A stretch of DNA of 64,000 nucleotides from Bog-756 sp963756515 (GTDB taxonomy: Bacteria; Actinomycetota; Acidimicrobiia; Acidimicrobiales; RAAP-2): contig CAVWNV010000002.1 of NCBI GenBank assembly GCA_963756515.1, positions 434,001 to 498,000 on the forward strand, read 5' to 3'. A program made the position numbers and the translations under genes. Below are positions 35,259-43,765 of the stretch, one piece after another. The notes below the pieces were generated by a model. It worked only from the letters and a program-made list of their open reading frames with translations, was not told the DNA's origin and searched no databases. Each line of letters opens with the position of its first letter. The stretch's first letter is position 1.

Positions 35259-36397
35259 CCCACCTCCTGGTCACCAACGACTTCCCGCCCAAGGTCGGTG
35301 GCATCCAGGCCTACCTGTGGGAACTCTGGTCCCGGATGGATCCCACCTCGTTCGCCGTCCTGACGGCACGGTCCCACCCCGACGCGGCCCGGTTCGACCG
35401 GGAGCAGGCGGCCCGGGGTGTCCACATCGAGCGGGTGAGGAGCCCGGTGCTGGTCCCGACGCCGTCACTGGTCCGTCGGATCCGCGACACCGCCCGTCTG
35501 GTGGGGGCCAGCCTGGTCGTCCTCGATCCCGTCTTCCCCCTCGGGCTGGTCGGTCCCGGGCTGGGCCTTCCCTACGCCGTCCTGCTGCACGGAGCCGAGG
35601 TGGCCATCCCTGGTCGAGTGCCCGGCTCCCGTCAGCTGGTGGCACGGGTCCTCCGACACAGCGTGCTGGCCGTCTCGGCCGGGGGCTACCCGGCCTCCGA
35701 GGCGGCTCGCGCCGTCCACCACCGGGACATGCCCCCGGTAGTGGAGGTGCCCCCCGGTGTCGACCTCGGGCGCTTCCGACCGCTGACCTCGGACGAGCGG
35801 ACCTCGGCCCGGGTGGCGTTGGGCCTCCCGGTCGACGGCCCGTTGGTGGTCAGTGTCAGTCGCCTCGTGCCCCGCAAGGGGATGGACGTGCTCATCGACG
35901 CCGCCGTCCGCCTGCGCCCGGACTGGCCGGATCTGACCGTGGCCGTCGCCGGCCGTGGCCGGGACTCGGACCGGCTGGCCGGCCGCATTGCCGAGAGCTC
36001 CGCCCCGGTGCGCATGCTCGACGCGGTCACCGACGACGACCTGCCCGGTCTGGTGGGCGCGGCCGACATCTTCGTCATGCTGTGCCGGAATCGGTGGCTC
36101 GGGCTCGAACAGGAGGGATTCGGCATCGTGTTCCTCGAAGCGGCCGCGGCCGGAGTGCCCCAGGTGGCCGGCGCGTCGGGCGGGGCCGGCGAGGCGGTGG
36201 AGGACGGTGTGACCGGCGTGGTGGTCGGCCGACCGACCGATGTCGGCGCCGCGGCCGGGGCGATCGCCCGCCTCCTGGCCGACGCCGAGCTCCGCCATCG
36301 CCTGGGCACGGCGTCCCGACAGCGGGCCGAGGCATCCTTCGACTATGACAAACTCGCCCCTAGGCTGGCCGCGTCGCTTGCCGACGTGGAAGGCTGA
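35255..36397 (+). CDS. GT4 glycosyltransferase, PimB-like
   Basis: A 380-residue GT-B protein with GTG start overlapping QueG. The N-terminus HLLVTNDFPPKVGGIQAYLW (GGIQ acceptor loop) resembles actinobacterial phosphatidylinositol mannosyltransferase PimB'. Donor-site residues are VSRLVPRKGMDVLIDA (about 199-214) and the EX7E motif in EQEGFGIVFLEAAAAGVPQV. It transfers a GDP- or UDP-sugar to a lipid or glycan acceptor at the inner face of the membrane. The PimB' role is an inference from the N-terminal pattern; no other pim gene is nearby. Confidence 0.85.
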   Translation: MTHLLVTNDFPPKVGGIQAYLWELWSRMDPTSFAVLTARSHPDAARFDREQAARGVHIERVRSPVLVPTPSLVRRIRDTARLVGASLVVLDPVFPLGLVGPGLGLPYAVLLHGAEVAIPGRVPGSRQLVARVLRHSVLAVSAGGYPASEAARAVHHRDMPPVVEVPPGVDLGRFRPLTSDERTSARVALGLPVDGPLVVSVSRLVPRKGMDVLIDAAVRLRPDWPDLTVAVAGRGRDSDRLAGRIAESSAPVRMLDAVTDDDLPGLVGAADIFVMLCRNRWLGLEQEGFGIVFLEAAAAGVPQVAGASGGAGEAVEDGVTGVVVGRPTDVGAAAGAIARLLADAELRHRLGTASRQRAEASFDYDKLAPRLAASLADVEG

Positions 36398-36451
36398 AGG
36401 GCCGCCTGGCCCGCGACCGGCTGGCAGATCGATGGAAGAGGAGGGCTGATC

Positions 36452-36895
36452 GTGGCGGAACAAGCCACCGAGCGCATGGTGGTGTCGGCCACGCCGGCGC
36501 GTTGCTTCGAGGTCAGCTCCGATATCGCCGCCTATCCGCAGTGGGCCGCCGACATCAAAGAAGTGACCATCGAGGCCAGTGACGAGCAGGGCCGACCCGA
36601 GCTGGTGACCTTCCGTGCCGCCGCGTTCGGGCGGAGCACCAGCTACACCTTGGCCTACGACTACTCCGGGGCGCCCGAGGTGCTGGCCTGGGTCCAGACC
36701 CGGGGTGACATCACCTCCAAGCTGGACGGCCGGTACGTCTTCGCCGCCAGCGGTGACGGTCGCACCGAGGTCACCTACCACCTCGAGGTCGAGATGAAGG
36801 TGCCGCTGCCCGGCTTCATCAAGATGCGGGCCCAGAGCCGCATCATGTCGATCGCCCTGCGTGAGCTGAAGGCACGGGTCGAATCGACGGCGTGA
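36452..36895 (+). CDS. SRPBCC/polyketide cyclase-like lipid-binding fold protein
   Basis: The 147-residue protein starts at GTG 36452 with AAGAGGAGGG upstream. VAEQATERMVVSATPARCFE, then DIAAYPQWAADIKEVTIEA, is the START/Bet v1-type opening, and the fold ends in a long C-terminal helix (MRAQSRIMSIALRELKARVE). Such proteins bind hydrophobic ligands, act as cyclases or as coenzyme Q/menaquinone partners. No catalytic residues can be pinned down. It is followed 58 bases downstream by an LLM oxidoreductase on the same strand. Confidence 0.85.
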   Translation: MAEQATERMVVSATPARCFEVSSDIAAYPQWAADIKEVTIEASDEQGRPELVTFRAAAFGRSTSYTLAYDYSGAPEVLAWVQTRGDITSKLDGRYVFAASGDGRTEVTYHLEVEMKVPLPGFIKMRAQSRIMSIALRELKARVESTA

Positions 36896-36953
36896 CCGAC
36901 CGCCGGCCGATGACCGCGGTCGCGGGCTCGACGGATCCAACCGGGTCGGCACC

Positions 36954-37664
36954 GTGAAGGTCGGCATCACGCTGCCGCAATTCCGTGATGACGCCGACGC
37001 CGCCATCGACGCGGCCCGACAGGCCGAGGCCCTGGGCCTCGACGGCGTGTTCTGCTTCGACCACCTGTGGCCTATGGGGCAGCCCGGTCGACCCGCCATC
37101 TCGTCGGCGCCCCTTCTCGGGGCCCTGGCCGTCTCCACCTCGACCATCGCCATCGGGACCCTGGTGGCTCGGGTGGGCCTCGTCCCCGATGACGTGCTGA
37201 GTTCGGAGCTCTCGACCCTGCACGGCCTGAGCGGCGGACGGCTCATCGCCGGCATCGGTACCGGCGACCACCTGAGCCGACCGGAGAACGAGGCGTTCGG
37301 TGTCCCGTTCGAGCCCGCCGCCGAACGGCGCGTGCGCCTGGCCACGGTGGCGGCGAGCGCCCGCCTCGAGGGCATCCCCGTGTGGGTGGGCGGTGGGCTG
37401 CCGAGGACGGTCGAGCTGGCCCGCTCCCTGATGGTGGCGGTCAACCTCTGGGAGGGAGAGGCCATCCGGGTGGCCGAGCTCACCGGATCCGGGGTCGAGG
37501 TCACCTGGGGCGGACCGGTCGGTGAGTCGGTCGACGGGGTGACGGCACGCCTGGTCGAGGTGGCCGGGGCCGGAGCCACGTGGGCCGTCTGTGCCTGGCC
37601 CAGTGACCTCGGTGTGGTGGCGGCGGCGGCCGAGGTGGTCGGCGGCGCGTCGCCCCCGGTCTGA
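36954..37664 (+). CDS. LLM class flavin/F420-dependent oxidoreductase (short form)
   Basis: At 236 residues this is shorter than most luciferase-like enzymes (300-350). It begins VKVGITLPQFRDDADAAIDA, then AEALGLDGVFCFDHLWPMG, IAIGTLVARVGLVPDDVL and LIAGIGTGDHLSRPENEAFG, all typical of the F420-dependent actinobacterial branch. Part of the C-terminal barrel is shortened (RVRLATVAASARLEGIPVWV). GTG start. A hydride-transfer role on an unknown substrate is likely. It stands between the SRPBCC gene and the aminotransferase; direct co-transcription is plausible. Confidence 0.82.
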   Translation: MKVGITLPQFRDDADAAIDAARQAEALGLDGVFCFDHLWPMGQPGRPAISSAPLLGALAVSTSTIAIGTLVARVGLVPDDVLSSELSTLHGLSGGRLIAGIGTGDHLSRPENEAFGVPFEPAAERRVRLATVAASARLEGIPVWVGGGLPRTVELARSLMVAVNLWEGEAIRVAELTGSGVEVTWGGPVGESVDGVTARLVEVAGAGATWAVCAWPSDLGVVAAAAEVVGGASPPV

Positions 37665-37745
37665 GAGCGGGGGACGGGACCGCCGGGCCGTCCCCGTCGG
37701 GTCGGGGTGTCCGGGCAGTGGGTGGTCCGGCGGTAACCTCGGGGC

Positions 37746-38948
37746 ATGGAGTTCCGCCGGATCAACAGCCTTCCGCCCTACGTGTTCGCCACCATCAACG
37801 ATCTTCGGGACGCCGGTCGGCACAGTGGTCGGGACGTCATCGACATGGGCTTCGGCAATCCCGACCTGCCGTCGCCGGACGTGGCTGTCGAGAAGCTGGC
37901 CGAGGCCGGCCGCAACCCGCGCAACCACCGCTACTCGGCCAGCCGTGGCATCCCGAAGATCCGCCAGGCCATCACCGATCTCTACCTGCGCAAGTTCGAA
38001 GTGGAGCTGGATCCCGACACCGAGGTGGTCACGACCATCGGCGCCAAGGAGGGCCTCTCCCATCTGATGTGGGTGCTGGTGGGTCCGGGTGACACCGCCC
38101 TCGTGCCGTCACCGTCCTATCCCATCCACATCTACGCCCCCCTCTTCGCCGGTGCCGACGTCCGCAACGTGCGGCTCGACGCCCCCGGCACCGAGACCGG
38201 TACCAGCCCGGGGGAGGTGTTCTTCGACAATTTGATGGAGGCGTGGGAGTCGGCGTGGCCCAAACCACGGGTGGTGGTGCTGTCGTTCCCTCACAATCCG
38301 ACCACCGAGTGCGTCGACCTGGCCTGGATGACCCGGCTGGTCGAGTTCGCCCGCGAGCACGACATCGTGCTGGTCCACGACTTCGCCTACGCCGACATCG
38401 CCTTCGACGGCTATTCGCCCCCGTCCATCCTGCAGGTGCCGGGGGCCAAGGACGTCGCCGTCGAGCTGTACACCCTGACCAAGTCGTTCTCCATGGCCGG
38501 CTGGCGGGTCGGATTCCTGGTCGGCAACGCCGCCATCGTCCAGGCCCTGACCAAGCTCAAGAGCTACCTCGACTACGGAACATTCCAACCCATCCAGATC
38601 GCCGCCATCGTGGCCATGAACGAGGCCCCCGACTATCCCAAGTTCATCAACGAGACCTACCAGGCCCGTCGGGACGCCCTGTGCGACGGGCTCAACCGGA
38701 TCGGCTGGGACATCACGCCGCCCCGGGGCACCATGTTCGTGTGGGCGCCCATCCCCGAGCCCTACCGCGAGATGGGCTCGCTCGAGTTCTCCAAGTTCCT
38801 GGTGTCCGAGGCCGACGTGGCCACTTCGCCCGGGGTCGGCTTCGGTCCGGGCGGCGACGACCACGTGCGGTTCGCCCTCATCGAGAACGAGCAGCGCATC
38901 GGTCAAGGCGTGCGGAGTCTTCGCCGGGTGCTCACCCGGCTGCGCTGA
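37746..38948 (+). CDS. class I/II aminotransferase, AlaC/LL-DAP-type
   Basis: The 400-residue fold-type I PLP enzyme starts MEFRRINSLPPYVFATINDL, an N-terminus typical of AlaC-type glutamate:pyruvate and diaminopimelate-type aminotransferases. YSASRGIPKIRQAITDLYLR, the phosphate loop around IGAKEGLSHLMWVLVG, the Asn in SFPHNPTTECV, the PLP Lys in TLTKSFSMAGWRVGF, and FVWAPIP complete the pattern. It probably makes alanine or another amino acid from pyruvate and glutamate. The 3' end overlaps the convergent TetR gene by 17 bases. Confidence 0.9.
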   Translation: MEFRRINSLPPYVFATINDLRDAGRHSGRDVIDMGFGNPDLPSPDVAVEKLAEAGRNPRNHRYSASRGIPKIRQAITDLYLRKFEVELDPDTEVVTTIGAKEGLSHLMWVLVGPGDTALVPSPSYPIHIYAPLFAGADVRNVRLDAPGTETGTSPGEVFFDNLMEAWESAWPKPRVVVLSFPHNPTTECVDLAWMTRLVEFAREHDIVLVHDFAYADIAFDGYSPPSILQVPGAKDVAVELYTLTKSFSMAGWRVGFLVGNAAIVQALTKLKSYLDYGTFQPIQIAAIVAMNEAPDYPKFINETYQARRDALCDGLNRIGWDITPPRGTMFVWAPIPEPYREMGSLEFSKFLVSEADVATSPGVGFGPGGDDHVRFALIENEQRIGQGVRSLRRVLTRLR

Positions 38949-39558
38949 CGACCGTTCGGGCCACGGCCGGATGGGTGGCCACGTAGCCCTGGCGACAGAA
39001 GGAGATGGCCGCCTCCGCCACCCGGTCGGCGTCCTGGCCCTGTTCGAGAACGAGGACCCGGGCCAAATGGCCGGTGACGCCGACGATGGCCATGGCCAGG
39101 GTGGTGGGGTCCTCACCCCGGAGCAGGCCGGCGGTGATGCCGGCGCTCACGTGGGGCAGGGCGTCGGCCAGCGTCTGCTGGTCCCCTTGTCGGATGAGGG
39201 TGGCGAAGCGCTCCTCGGTCCGGGCGAATTCGAGCAGGACGAAGAGGTGCCGGTGGTCGGAGAGCCACCGCAGGGTGGCCCGGATTCCCCACTCGATCCG
39301 ACGGGCCGGGTCGGGCTCGCCGGCGATGGCCTCCCGCTGGGCCAGGCGCATGGAGCGGAGAGCCTCGGCCAGGATCTCGGCCAGGAGCTCGTCCTTCGAC
39401 GGAAAGTACCAGTAGAAGACCCCCTTACCCACGCCGAGCTCGTCGACGATGCTCGTGACCGAGGTGGAGTGATAGCCGTCGGCCGCGAAGCGGCGGGCGG
39501 CCAGGTCCATGAGCTGGCGGCGCCGCCGGGCGCCCCTGGGTGTGAGCCGGCGGGCCAT
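38932..39558 (-). CDS. TetR family transcriptional regulator
   Basis: The 208-residue protein has an N-terminal TetR helix-turn-helix: RRRRQLMDLAARRFAADGYH and STSVTSIVDELGVGKGVFYWYFPSKDE (about 12-58). It is followed by an all-helical ligand domain with no obvious signature. It follows the acetoacetate decarboxylase-like gene on the same strand, 65 bases before it in genome order, and may control that gene or fatty-acid metabolism. It shares its 3' end with the convergent aminotransferase gene. Confidence 0.92.
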   Translation of the reverse strand: MARRLTPRGARRRRQLMDLAARRFAADGYHSTSVTSIVDELGVGKGVFYWYFPSKDELLAEILAEALRSMRLAQREAIAGEPDPARRIEWGIRATLRWLSDHRHLFVLLEFARTEERFATLIRQGDQQTLADALPHVSAGITAGLLRGEDPTTLAMAIVGVTGHLARVLVLEQGQDADRVAEAAISFCRQGYVATHPAVARTVVSAAG

Positions 39559-39623
39559 GGTCCACTGACGCTACGGGGCCGCTCCGTCGGGGTCAATCGG
39601 GGATTCCGCGTGCGATGGCCCGT

Positions 39624-40460
39624 TCAGGCCGATGCCCCTGCGGTCACGATCTCGGCGGCGCCGAAGGATGCCCGCATGGATGCCGCCGACGACGTGAACA
39701 GGGCCCGCTTGGGCAGTCCCAGGGATCGGAGCTCGTCGGCCATGGGATGGTGGCCGAGGACCAGTGTCGCCCCGCCGATCCGGCCGGCGGTCCCCTCCGA
39801 CGAGCTGGTCCACAGGGTGCGGCGGAGGACCCCGTCGGCGAAGGAGTAGCTCGGTGGGGCCTGGGTGGGCAGATGGAGCGGGCCGCCGGCGGCCACGGTG
39901 AGCGTCAGCACGTGCGTCCCGTCGTCGACCAGTCTGACGATGGTGCCGGTCCCCGCCCCCGAGCCGGTCGGAGGGGGCTCGTCGATGTCGATTGAGGTCA
40001 CCCACTTGGGGAAGCCCCAGATATCCCGCCCGGCCGCGCACGTGAACGCCTGGTCCACCGGCAGGCGGTGGATGTAGGCCCCGATGGCTCCGGTGAAGAA
40101 CTCGCGGGTCCGTTGGGCCCGCGTCGGCCGGGGTGGGGCGTCGTGGGGCCGGACCACGAAGCTCACCGCCACCTCGTGGTAGGGATCGAGATCGGTGTCG
40201 TCGTAGCGGCAGACGGCCAGGGCCACGAGCGCCCGTCCGGGGACGGGCCCGGTCACCTCGAGCCCGGAGGGCCCCACGATGCGCTGGGCCGCGGCCGCCG
40301 GGACCAGGTACTGCGCCCCCCACTGACCGGCCCGCCGCACCTCCACGGGGAGCCCGATGGTCCGGCCCATGACCGTCCACGAGTCGACGGCCCGTGCCTC
40401 CGCGGCCGGGCCGCTCCCGGTCGGGCCGGGCTGGGGCAGGGTGTCGGACCCGGTGGGCAT
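39624..40460 (-). CDS. acetoacetate decarboxylase-family protein
   Basis: The 278-residue protein has the acetoacetate decarboxylase fold: VDSWTVMGRTIGLPVEVRRA, EVAVSFVVRPHD, YIHRLPVDQAFTCAAGRDIW, then WGFPKWVTSIDID with a Lys at the position of the catalytic Schiff-base region. Close relatives in actinobacteria are often of unknown substrate. Its ATG (40458-40460) shares bases with a possible ATG of the divergent acyltransferase gene. It lies upstream of the TetR gene in the same direction. Confidence 0.78.
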   Translation of the reverse strand: MPTGSDTLPQPGPTGSGPAAEARAVDSWTVMGRTIGLPVEVRRAGQWGAQYLVPAAAAQRIVGPSGLEVTGPVPGRALVALAVCRYDDTDLDPYHEVAVSFVVRPHDAPPRPTRAQRTREFFTGAIGAYIHRLPVDQAFTCAAGRDIWGFPKWVTSIDIDEPPPTGSGAGTGTIVRLVDDGTHVLTLTVAAGGPLHLPTQAPPSYSFADGVLRRTLWTSSSEGTAGRIGGATLVLGHHPMADELRSLGLPKRALFTSSAASMRASFGAAEIVTAGASA

Positions 40461-40497
40461 GGAGTGCAGTACAGCACAGCCGGCGGTACCGTGGCGC

Positions 40498-41208
40498 GTG
40501 GCCTACTGGATCTTCAAGGTGGTGCTGAGCCCGTTCTTCTTCCTGTTCTGGCGGGTCAAGGTCGAGGGCCGGGAGCACGTCCCGGCCCACGGGCCGGCGG
40601 TGCTGGCCGCCAACCACCAGTCGTTCTGCGACTCCTTCTTCCTCCCCCTGGTGCTGCGGCGCCGGGTGACGTACGTGGCCAAGGCCGAGTACTTCGACAA
40701 CTGGAAGACGGCCTGGTTCTTCCGGGCTGCCGGTCAGATACCCATGAGCCGAACCGGGGGCGACGCATCGCAGCGGGCCCTCGACACCGCCACCACGGTC
40801 CTCGACGCCGGGCACCTCCTCGGCATCTACCCCGAGGGGACCCGGGCTCCGGACCTGCGACTCCACAAGGGCCACACCGGTGTGGCCCGACTGTCCCTCC
40901 GTTGCGACGTCCCGATCATCCCGGTCGGGCTGTGCGGGACCCGGGTCGTCCAGCCCCCCGGAAGCAACGTGATGAGACCGTTCCGGTCGGTGACGGTCCG
41001 GTTCGGACCCCCGTTGTCCTACACGCACGACGGCGAGAGTGTCACCACCGGTGCCTGTTCCGACCCGGTCGGGGCCGCGGTCACCGTGAGCAGGGACATC
41101 GAGCAGGCCGAGCTGCGGTCACTGACCGACGCCCTCATGTCGGAGATAGCCAGACTCTCCGGCCAGGAGTACGTGGACCGCTACGCCACCCGGGCCGGCA
41201 CCCGCTGA
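40498..41208 (+). CDS. plsC: 1-acylglycerol-3-phosphate O-acyltransferase (PlsC)
   Basis: A 236-residue acyltransferase that adds the second acyl chain in phosphatidic acid synthesis. The HX4D catalytic motif is in AANHQSFCDSFF (about 36-47) and the second conserved block is GIYPEGTRAPDLRLHKGHTG (about 110-129). One N-terminal hydrophobic segment (YWIFKVVLSPFFFLFW) anchors it. GTG 40498 gives the usual N-terminus; ATG 40459 would add 13 residues and overlap the start of the divergent gene. Acceptors other than lysophosphatidate are possible. Confidence 0.88.
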   Translation: MAYWIFKVVLSPFFFLFWRVKVEGREHVPAHGPAVLAANHQSFCDSFFLPLVLRRRVTYVAKAEYFDNWKTAWFFRAAGQIPMSRTGGDASQRALDTATTVLDAGHLLGIYPEGTRAPDLRLHKGHTGVARLSLRCDVPIIPVGLCGTRVVQPPGSNVMRPFRSVTVRFGPPLSYTHDGESVTTGACSDPVGAAVTVSRDIEQAELRSLTDALMSEIARLSGQEYVDRYATRAGTR

Positions 41209-41295
41209 CCGACGGGCGGACGTCGGTGCGGCCGGTATCGGTGGATCGAATGCCGGTGATCGGATCACCCGATGTCGTAACGAGCCCGAAACAGT

Positions 41296-41961
41296 GTGTA
41301 CACAGTGACGGCCTACCCTGAAGAGGTGTTCAACTACCTGATCAGGGTGCAGCTCCCCGATCGACCCGGCGCACTCGGGGCCGTGGCCAGCCGGATCGGT
41401 TCGGTGGGCGGGGACGTGGTCTCCATCGAGATCCTGCAGCGGGACAACGGGATCGTGGTGGACGAGCTCGGGGTCGGCCTGGCCGCCGACGGGCTGATCG
41501 ACCTGTTGCGGGACGAGATCCTCGAGGTCGACGGCGTGACCATCGAGTCGGTGCGACCGGTGGAGGGACCATTGCCGGACCGCAACGCCGAGCTCCTCGA
41601 GGTGGCCACCGAGCTGTTCAAGCAGGACTCCCTGGCGGGACTCTTGGACCAACTGACCAGCCGGGTGTGCCGGAGCCTGGCCGCCACGTTCGCGGCGGTG
41701 CTCGACACGGACGCGTGGTCGGTGGTCCGGTCCCAGGGCGAGCTGCCCGAGCACGACGAGTTGACCGCCATGGCCCTGCGGGCCATGAGCCCGCCGCCGG
41801 ACCAGGTCGAGCCGGACGCCACCGTCGCCATCGCCTTCCTGGTCTCGGCCGAGATGGTCCTCGTGGTGGGCCGCAGCCATCCCATCCTGCGGAACCGGGA
41901 GCGCCAGTGGATCTCGATCATGGCCGAACTGGCCGATCACGGCGGGCAGGAGCTCTCCTAG
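41296..41961 (+). CDS. ACT-domain protein with C-terminal GAF-like region
   Basis: The 221-residue protein starts at a GTG (41296; nearby GTGs at 41305 and 41326 are alternatives). Residues about 12-80 form an ACT domain (YLIRVQLPDRPGALGAVASR; VVSIEILQRDNGIVVDE). The remainder (SLAGLLDQLTSRVCRSLAAT, with strands VAIAFLVSAEMVLVV) resembles a GAF-type sensory fold. ACT domains bind amino acids and regulate enzymes or transporters. No catalytic domain or DNA-binding region is seen. The gene ends 26 bases before the convergent glycerol kinase. Confidence 0.8.
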   Translation: MYTVTAYPEEVFNYLIRVQLPDRPGALGAVASRIGSVGGDVVSIEILQRDNGIVVDELGVGLAADGLIDLLRDEILEVDGVTIESVRPVEGPLPDRNAELLEVATELFKQDSLAGLLDQLTSRVCRSLAATFAAVLDTDAWSVVRSQGELPEHDELTAMALRAMSPPPDQVEPDATVAIAFLVSAEMVLVVGRSHPILRNRERQWISIMAELADHGGQELS

Positions 41962-41987
41962 GGGGTGTCGACCGGCGGTCCGGCCCC

Positions 41988-43529
41988 TTACCCGGTCCCG
42001 GTCACCCACCCCCGCGAGCGATCGACGGCACGTTGCCACGCCCGGCGGGCCGGTTCGGCGTCGTCGGACGGTCCGGCCGGGGAGAAGGTACGGTCCTCGG
42101 TCCACCGTCCGGCCAGGTCGTCGAGCGATCCCCAGACCTCCTCGGCCAGCCCGGCCAGCGTGGCCGCTCCGAGGGCGGTGGTCTCCACCGACGTCGGCCG
42201 CACCACCTCCAGTCCGGTCTGGTGGGCCAGCAGTTCCAACAGGAGGTCCATGGCCGCGGCGCCACCGTCGACCCGGAGGACGGTGGGTGCGGTGGGTCCG
42301 GTGGCCATGGCGTCGAGTACGTCCCGCACCTGGAAGCTCATGGCCTCGACCATGGCCCGGGCCAGGTGGGCCCGACCGGTCCCACGGCTCAGGCCGAGCA
42401 CCGTCCCGCGGGCGCCGGGATCCCAGTGGGGGCTGCCGAGACCGGTGAACGCCGGTACCACGACCACCCCGTCGCTGGAGTCCACCGAACGGGCCAGCGG
42501 CTCGAGGTCGGAGGCCCGTTCGATGAGTCCGAGCCCGTCCCTCAGCCACTGCACACCGGCACCGGAGACGAACACCGATCCTTCGAGGGCGTAATCCACC
42601 GATGGACTTCCGGCGGCTCCCCCGGCGTCACCGAGGTCCCAGGCCAAGGTGGTGATCAGGCCTTCCACCGGGTCGGGGCACACGGGCCCGGCGTTCATGA
42701 CGACGAAGCTCCCCGTCCCGAACGTGACCTTGGTCATGCCGGGGTCGAAGCACGCCTGGCCGAACAGGGCGGCGTGCTGGTCGCCGGCCATGCCGCTGAC
42801 GGGGACCCCCCGGAGCGGCGACGCTGCGCCCAGAGCCAGTTCCGATACCAGGCCGAAGCGGCCACAGGACGGGCGCACCTCGGGGAGCGACCGCAGGGGA
42901 ACACCGAAGACCGCGGCCAACTCGGCCGACCACCGCCGGTCCACGATGTCGAAGAGCAGGGTGCGCGAGGCGTTGGTGGCGTCAGTGGCGAACGTGCCCC
43001 CCGCCGCCCCACCGGTGAGGTTCCACAGCACCCACGAATCGACCGTCCCGAGGGCCAGCCCCGGGCCGGGGGAGAGGCCGCCCTCGTCGAGCAGCCACCG
43101 CATCTTGGTGGCGGAGAAGTAGGGATCGAGTACCAGCCCTGTCCGCTCCCGGACGAAGGGCAGGTGGCCGGCGTCGGTCAGGGCCCGGCACATCGGCGCG
43201 GTCCGGCGGTCCTGCCACACGATGGCGCGGTGCAACAGGGTGCCGGAGCCCCGGTCCCAGGGCACCACCGTCTCCCTCTGGTTGGTGACCCCGACGGCCC
43301 GTGGCACGCGGTCGTGATCGGACAGGCGTCCGGCCACCTCGTCCAGGGTGGTCCGCACCGCGTCCCAGATCTCGGCGGCATCGTGCTCGACCCAGCCGGG
43401 TCGGGGGTAGTACTGGGTCAGTTCGCGGTAGGCCACGTCGACCACGTCGGCCCCCTCGTCCACCACGAGGGCCCTGACCCCGGTGGTCCCGGCGTCGATG
43501 GCGATGGAGACCGGCGTGTGGGGGGCCAT
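41988..43529 (-). CDS. glpK: glycerol kinase
   Basis: The 513-residue FGGY kinase phosphorylates glycerol to glycerol-3-phosphate. AIDAGTTGVRALVVD is the ATP phosphate-1 motif (about 9-23). GVTNQRETVVPWDR, AIVWQDRRT and SATKMRWLLDE (glycerol-binding region) follow. GMAGDQHAALFGQACFDPG and VTFGTGSFVVMNAG are diagnostic of glycerol kinase within FGGY proteins. The ATG has no strong ribosome binding site. The glycerol facilitator-like channel at 15417 is far away. It is divergent from nrdJ across a 476-base spacer. Confidence 0.93.
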   Translation of the reverse strand: MAPHTPVSIAIDAGTTGVRALVVDEGADVVDVAYRELTQYYPRPGWVEHDAAEIWDAVRTTLDEVAGRLSDHDRVPRAVGVTNQRETVVPWDRGSGTLLHRAIVWQDRRTAPMCRALTDAGHLPFVRERTGLVLDPYFSATKMRWLLDEGGLSPGPGLALGTVDSWVLWNLTGGAAGGTFATDATNASRTLLFDIVDRRWSAELAAVFGVPLRSLPEVRPSCGRFGLVSELALGAASPLRGVPVSGMAGDQHAALFGQACFDPGMTKVTFGTGSFVVMNAGPVCPDPVEGLITTLAWDLGDAGGAAGSPSVDYALEGSVFVSGAGVQWLRDGLGLIERASDLEPLARSVDSSDGVVVVPAFTGLGSPHWDPGARGTVLGLSRGTGRAHLARAMVEAMSFQVRDVLDAMATGPTAPTVLRVDGGAAAMDLLLELLAHQTGLEVVRPTSVETTALGAATLAGLAEEVWGSLDDLAGRWTEDRTFSPAGPSDDAEPARRAWQRAVDRSRGWVTGTG

Positions 43530-43685
43530 CCCGGGGACTGTACCGAGGAGACCGGGGGCGGGCGGAAGGCGGGGGTCCTTCCCGGAGGAAGGTGCTCGCG
43601 CTGAGCAATCATTTGCAATTCTTCGCGAACGCCCCCCGAACAGGGATTTCGCTCCCCGAATTCGCCCCGATCGAGCCGGAATTGG

Positions 43686-43715
43686 TTGACAGGGGTGTAA
43701 CTACGCTGCTGTAAT
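43686..43715 (+). promoter_or_regulatory. sigma70-type promoter of nrdJ
   Basis: A perfect -35 box TTGACA (43686-43691) is followed after 18 bases by TGTAAT (43710-43715), one mismatch from TATAAT. Transcription would start near 43722, right at the first NrdR-like box. This is one of the clearest promoters in the window. Confidence 0.7.
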
Positions 43716-43717
43716 GG

Positions 43718-43733
43718 ACCCACTATCTCGTAC
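43718..43733. promoter_or_regulatory. candidate NrdR box 1 (weak)
   Basis: ACCCACTATCTCGTAC matches the 16-base NrdR consensus (acaCwAtATaTwGtgt) at about 10 positions. Its centre lies 32 bases, or three helical turns, from that of the better box downstream. Such paired spacing is the rule for NrdR sites. It overlaps the predicted transcription start of nrdJ. Confidence 0.45.
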
Positions 43734-43749
43734 CTCGGGGGAGGGTTAA

Positions 43750-43765
43750 CCACAACATATAGTGT
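43750..43765. promoter_or_regulatory. candidate NrdR box 2 (strong)
   Basis: CCACAACATATAGTGT matches the NrdR consensus (acaCwAtATaTwGtgt) at 14 of 16 positions. It lies about 35 bases after the -10 box of the nrdJ promoter. NrdR is the ATP/dATP-responsive repressor of ribonucleotide reductase genes; the nrdR gene itself is not in this window. Confidence 0.65.

Noticed and set aside
35465..37765. A very long antisense frame across the QueG-GT4-LLM region
   Set aside because: It is a by-product of high GC content. The opposite strand encodes recognisable proteins (GT4, SRPBCC, LLM) throughout, and the antisense product has no domain.
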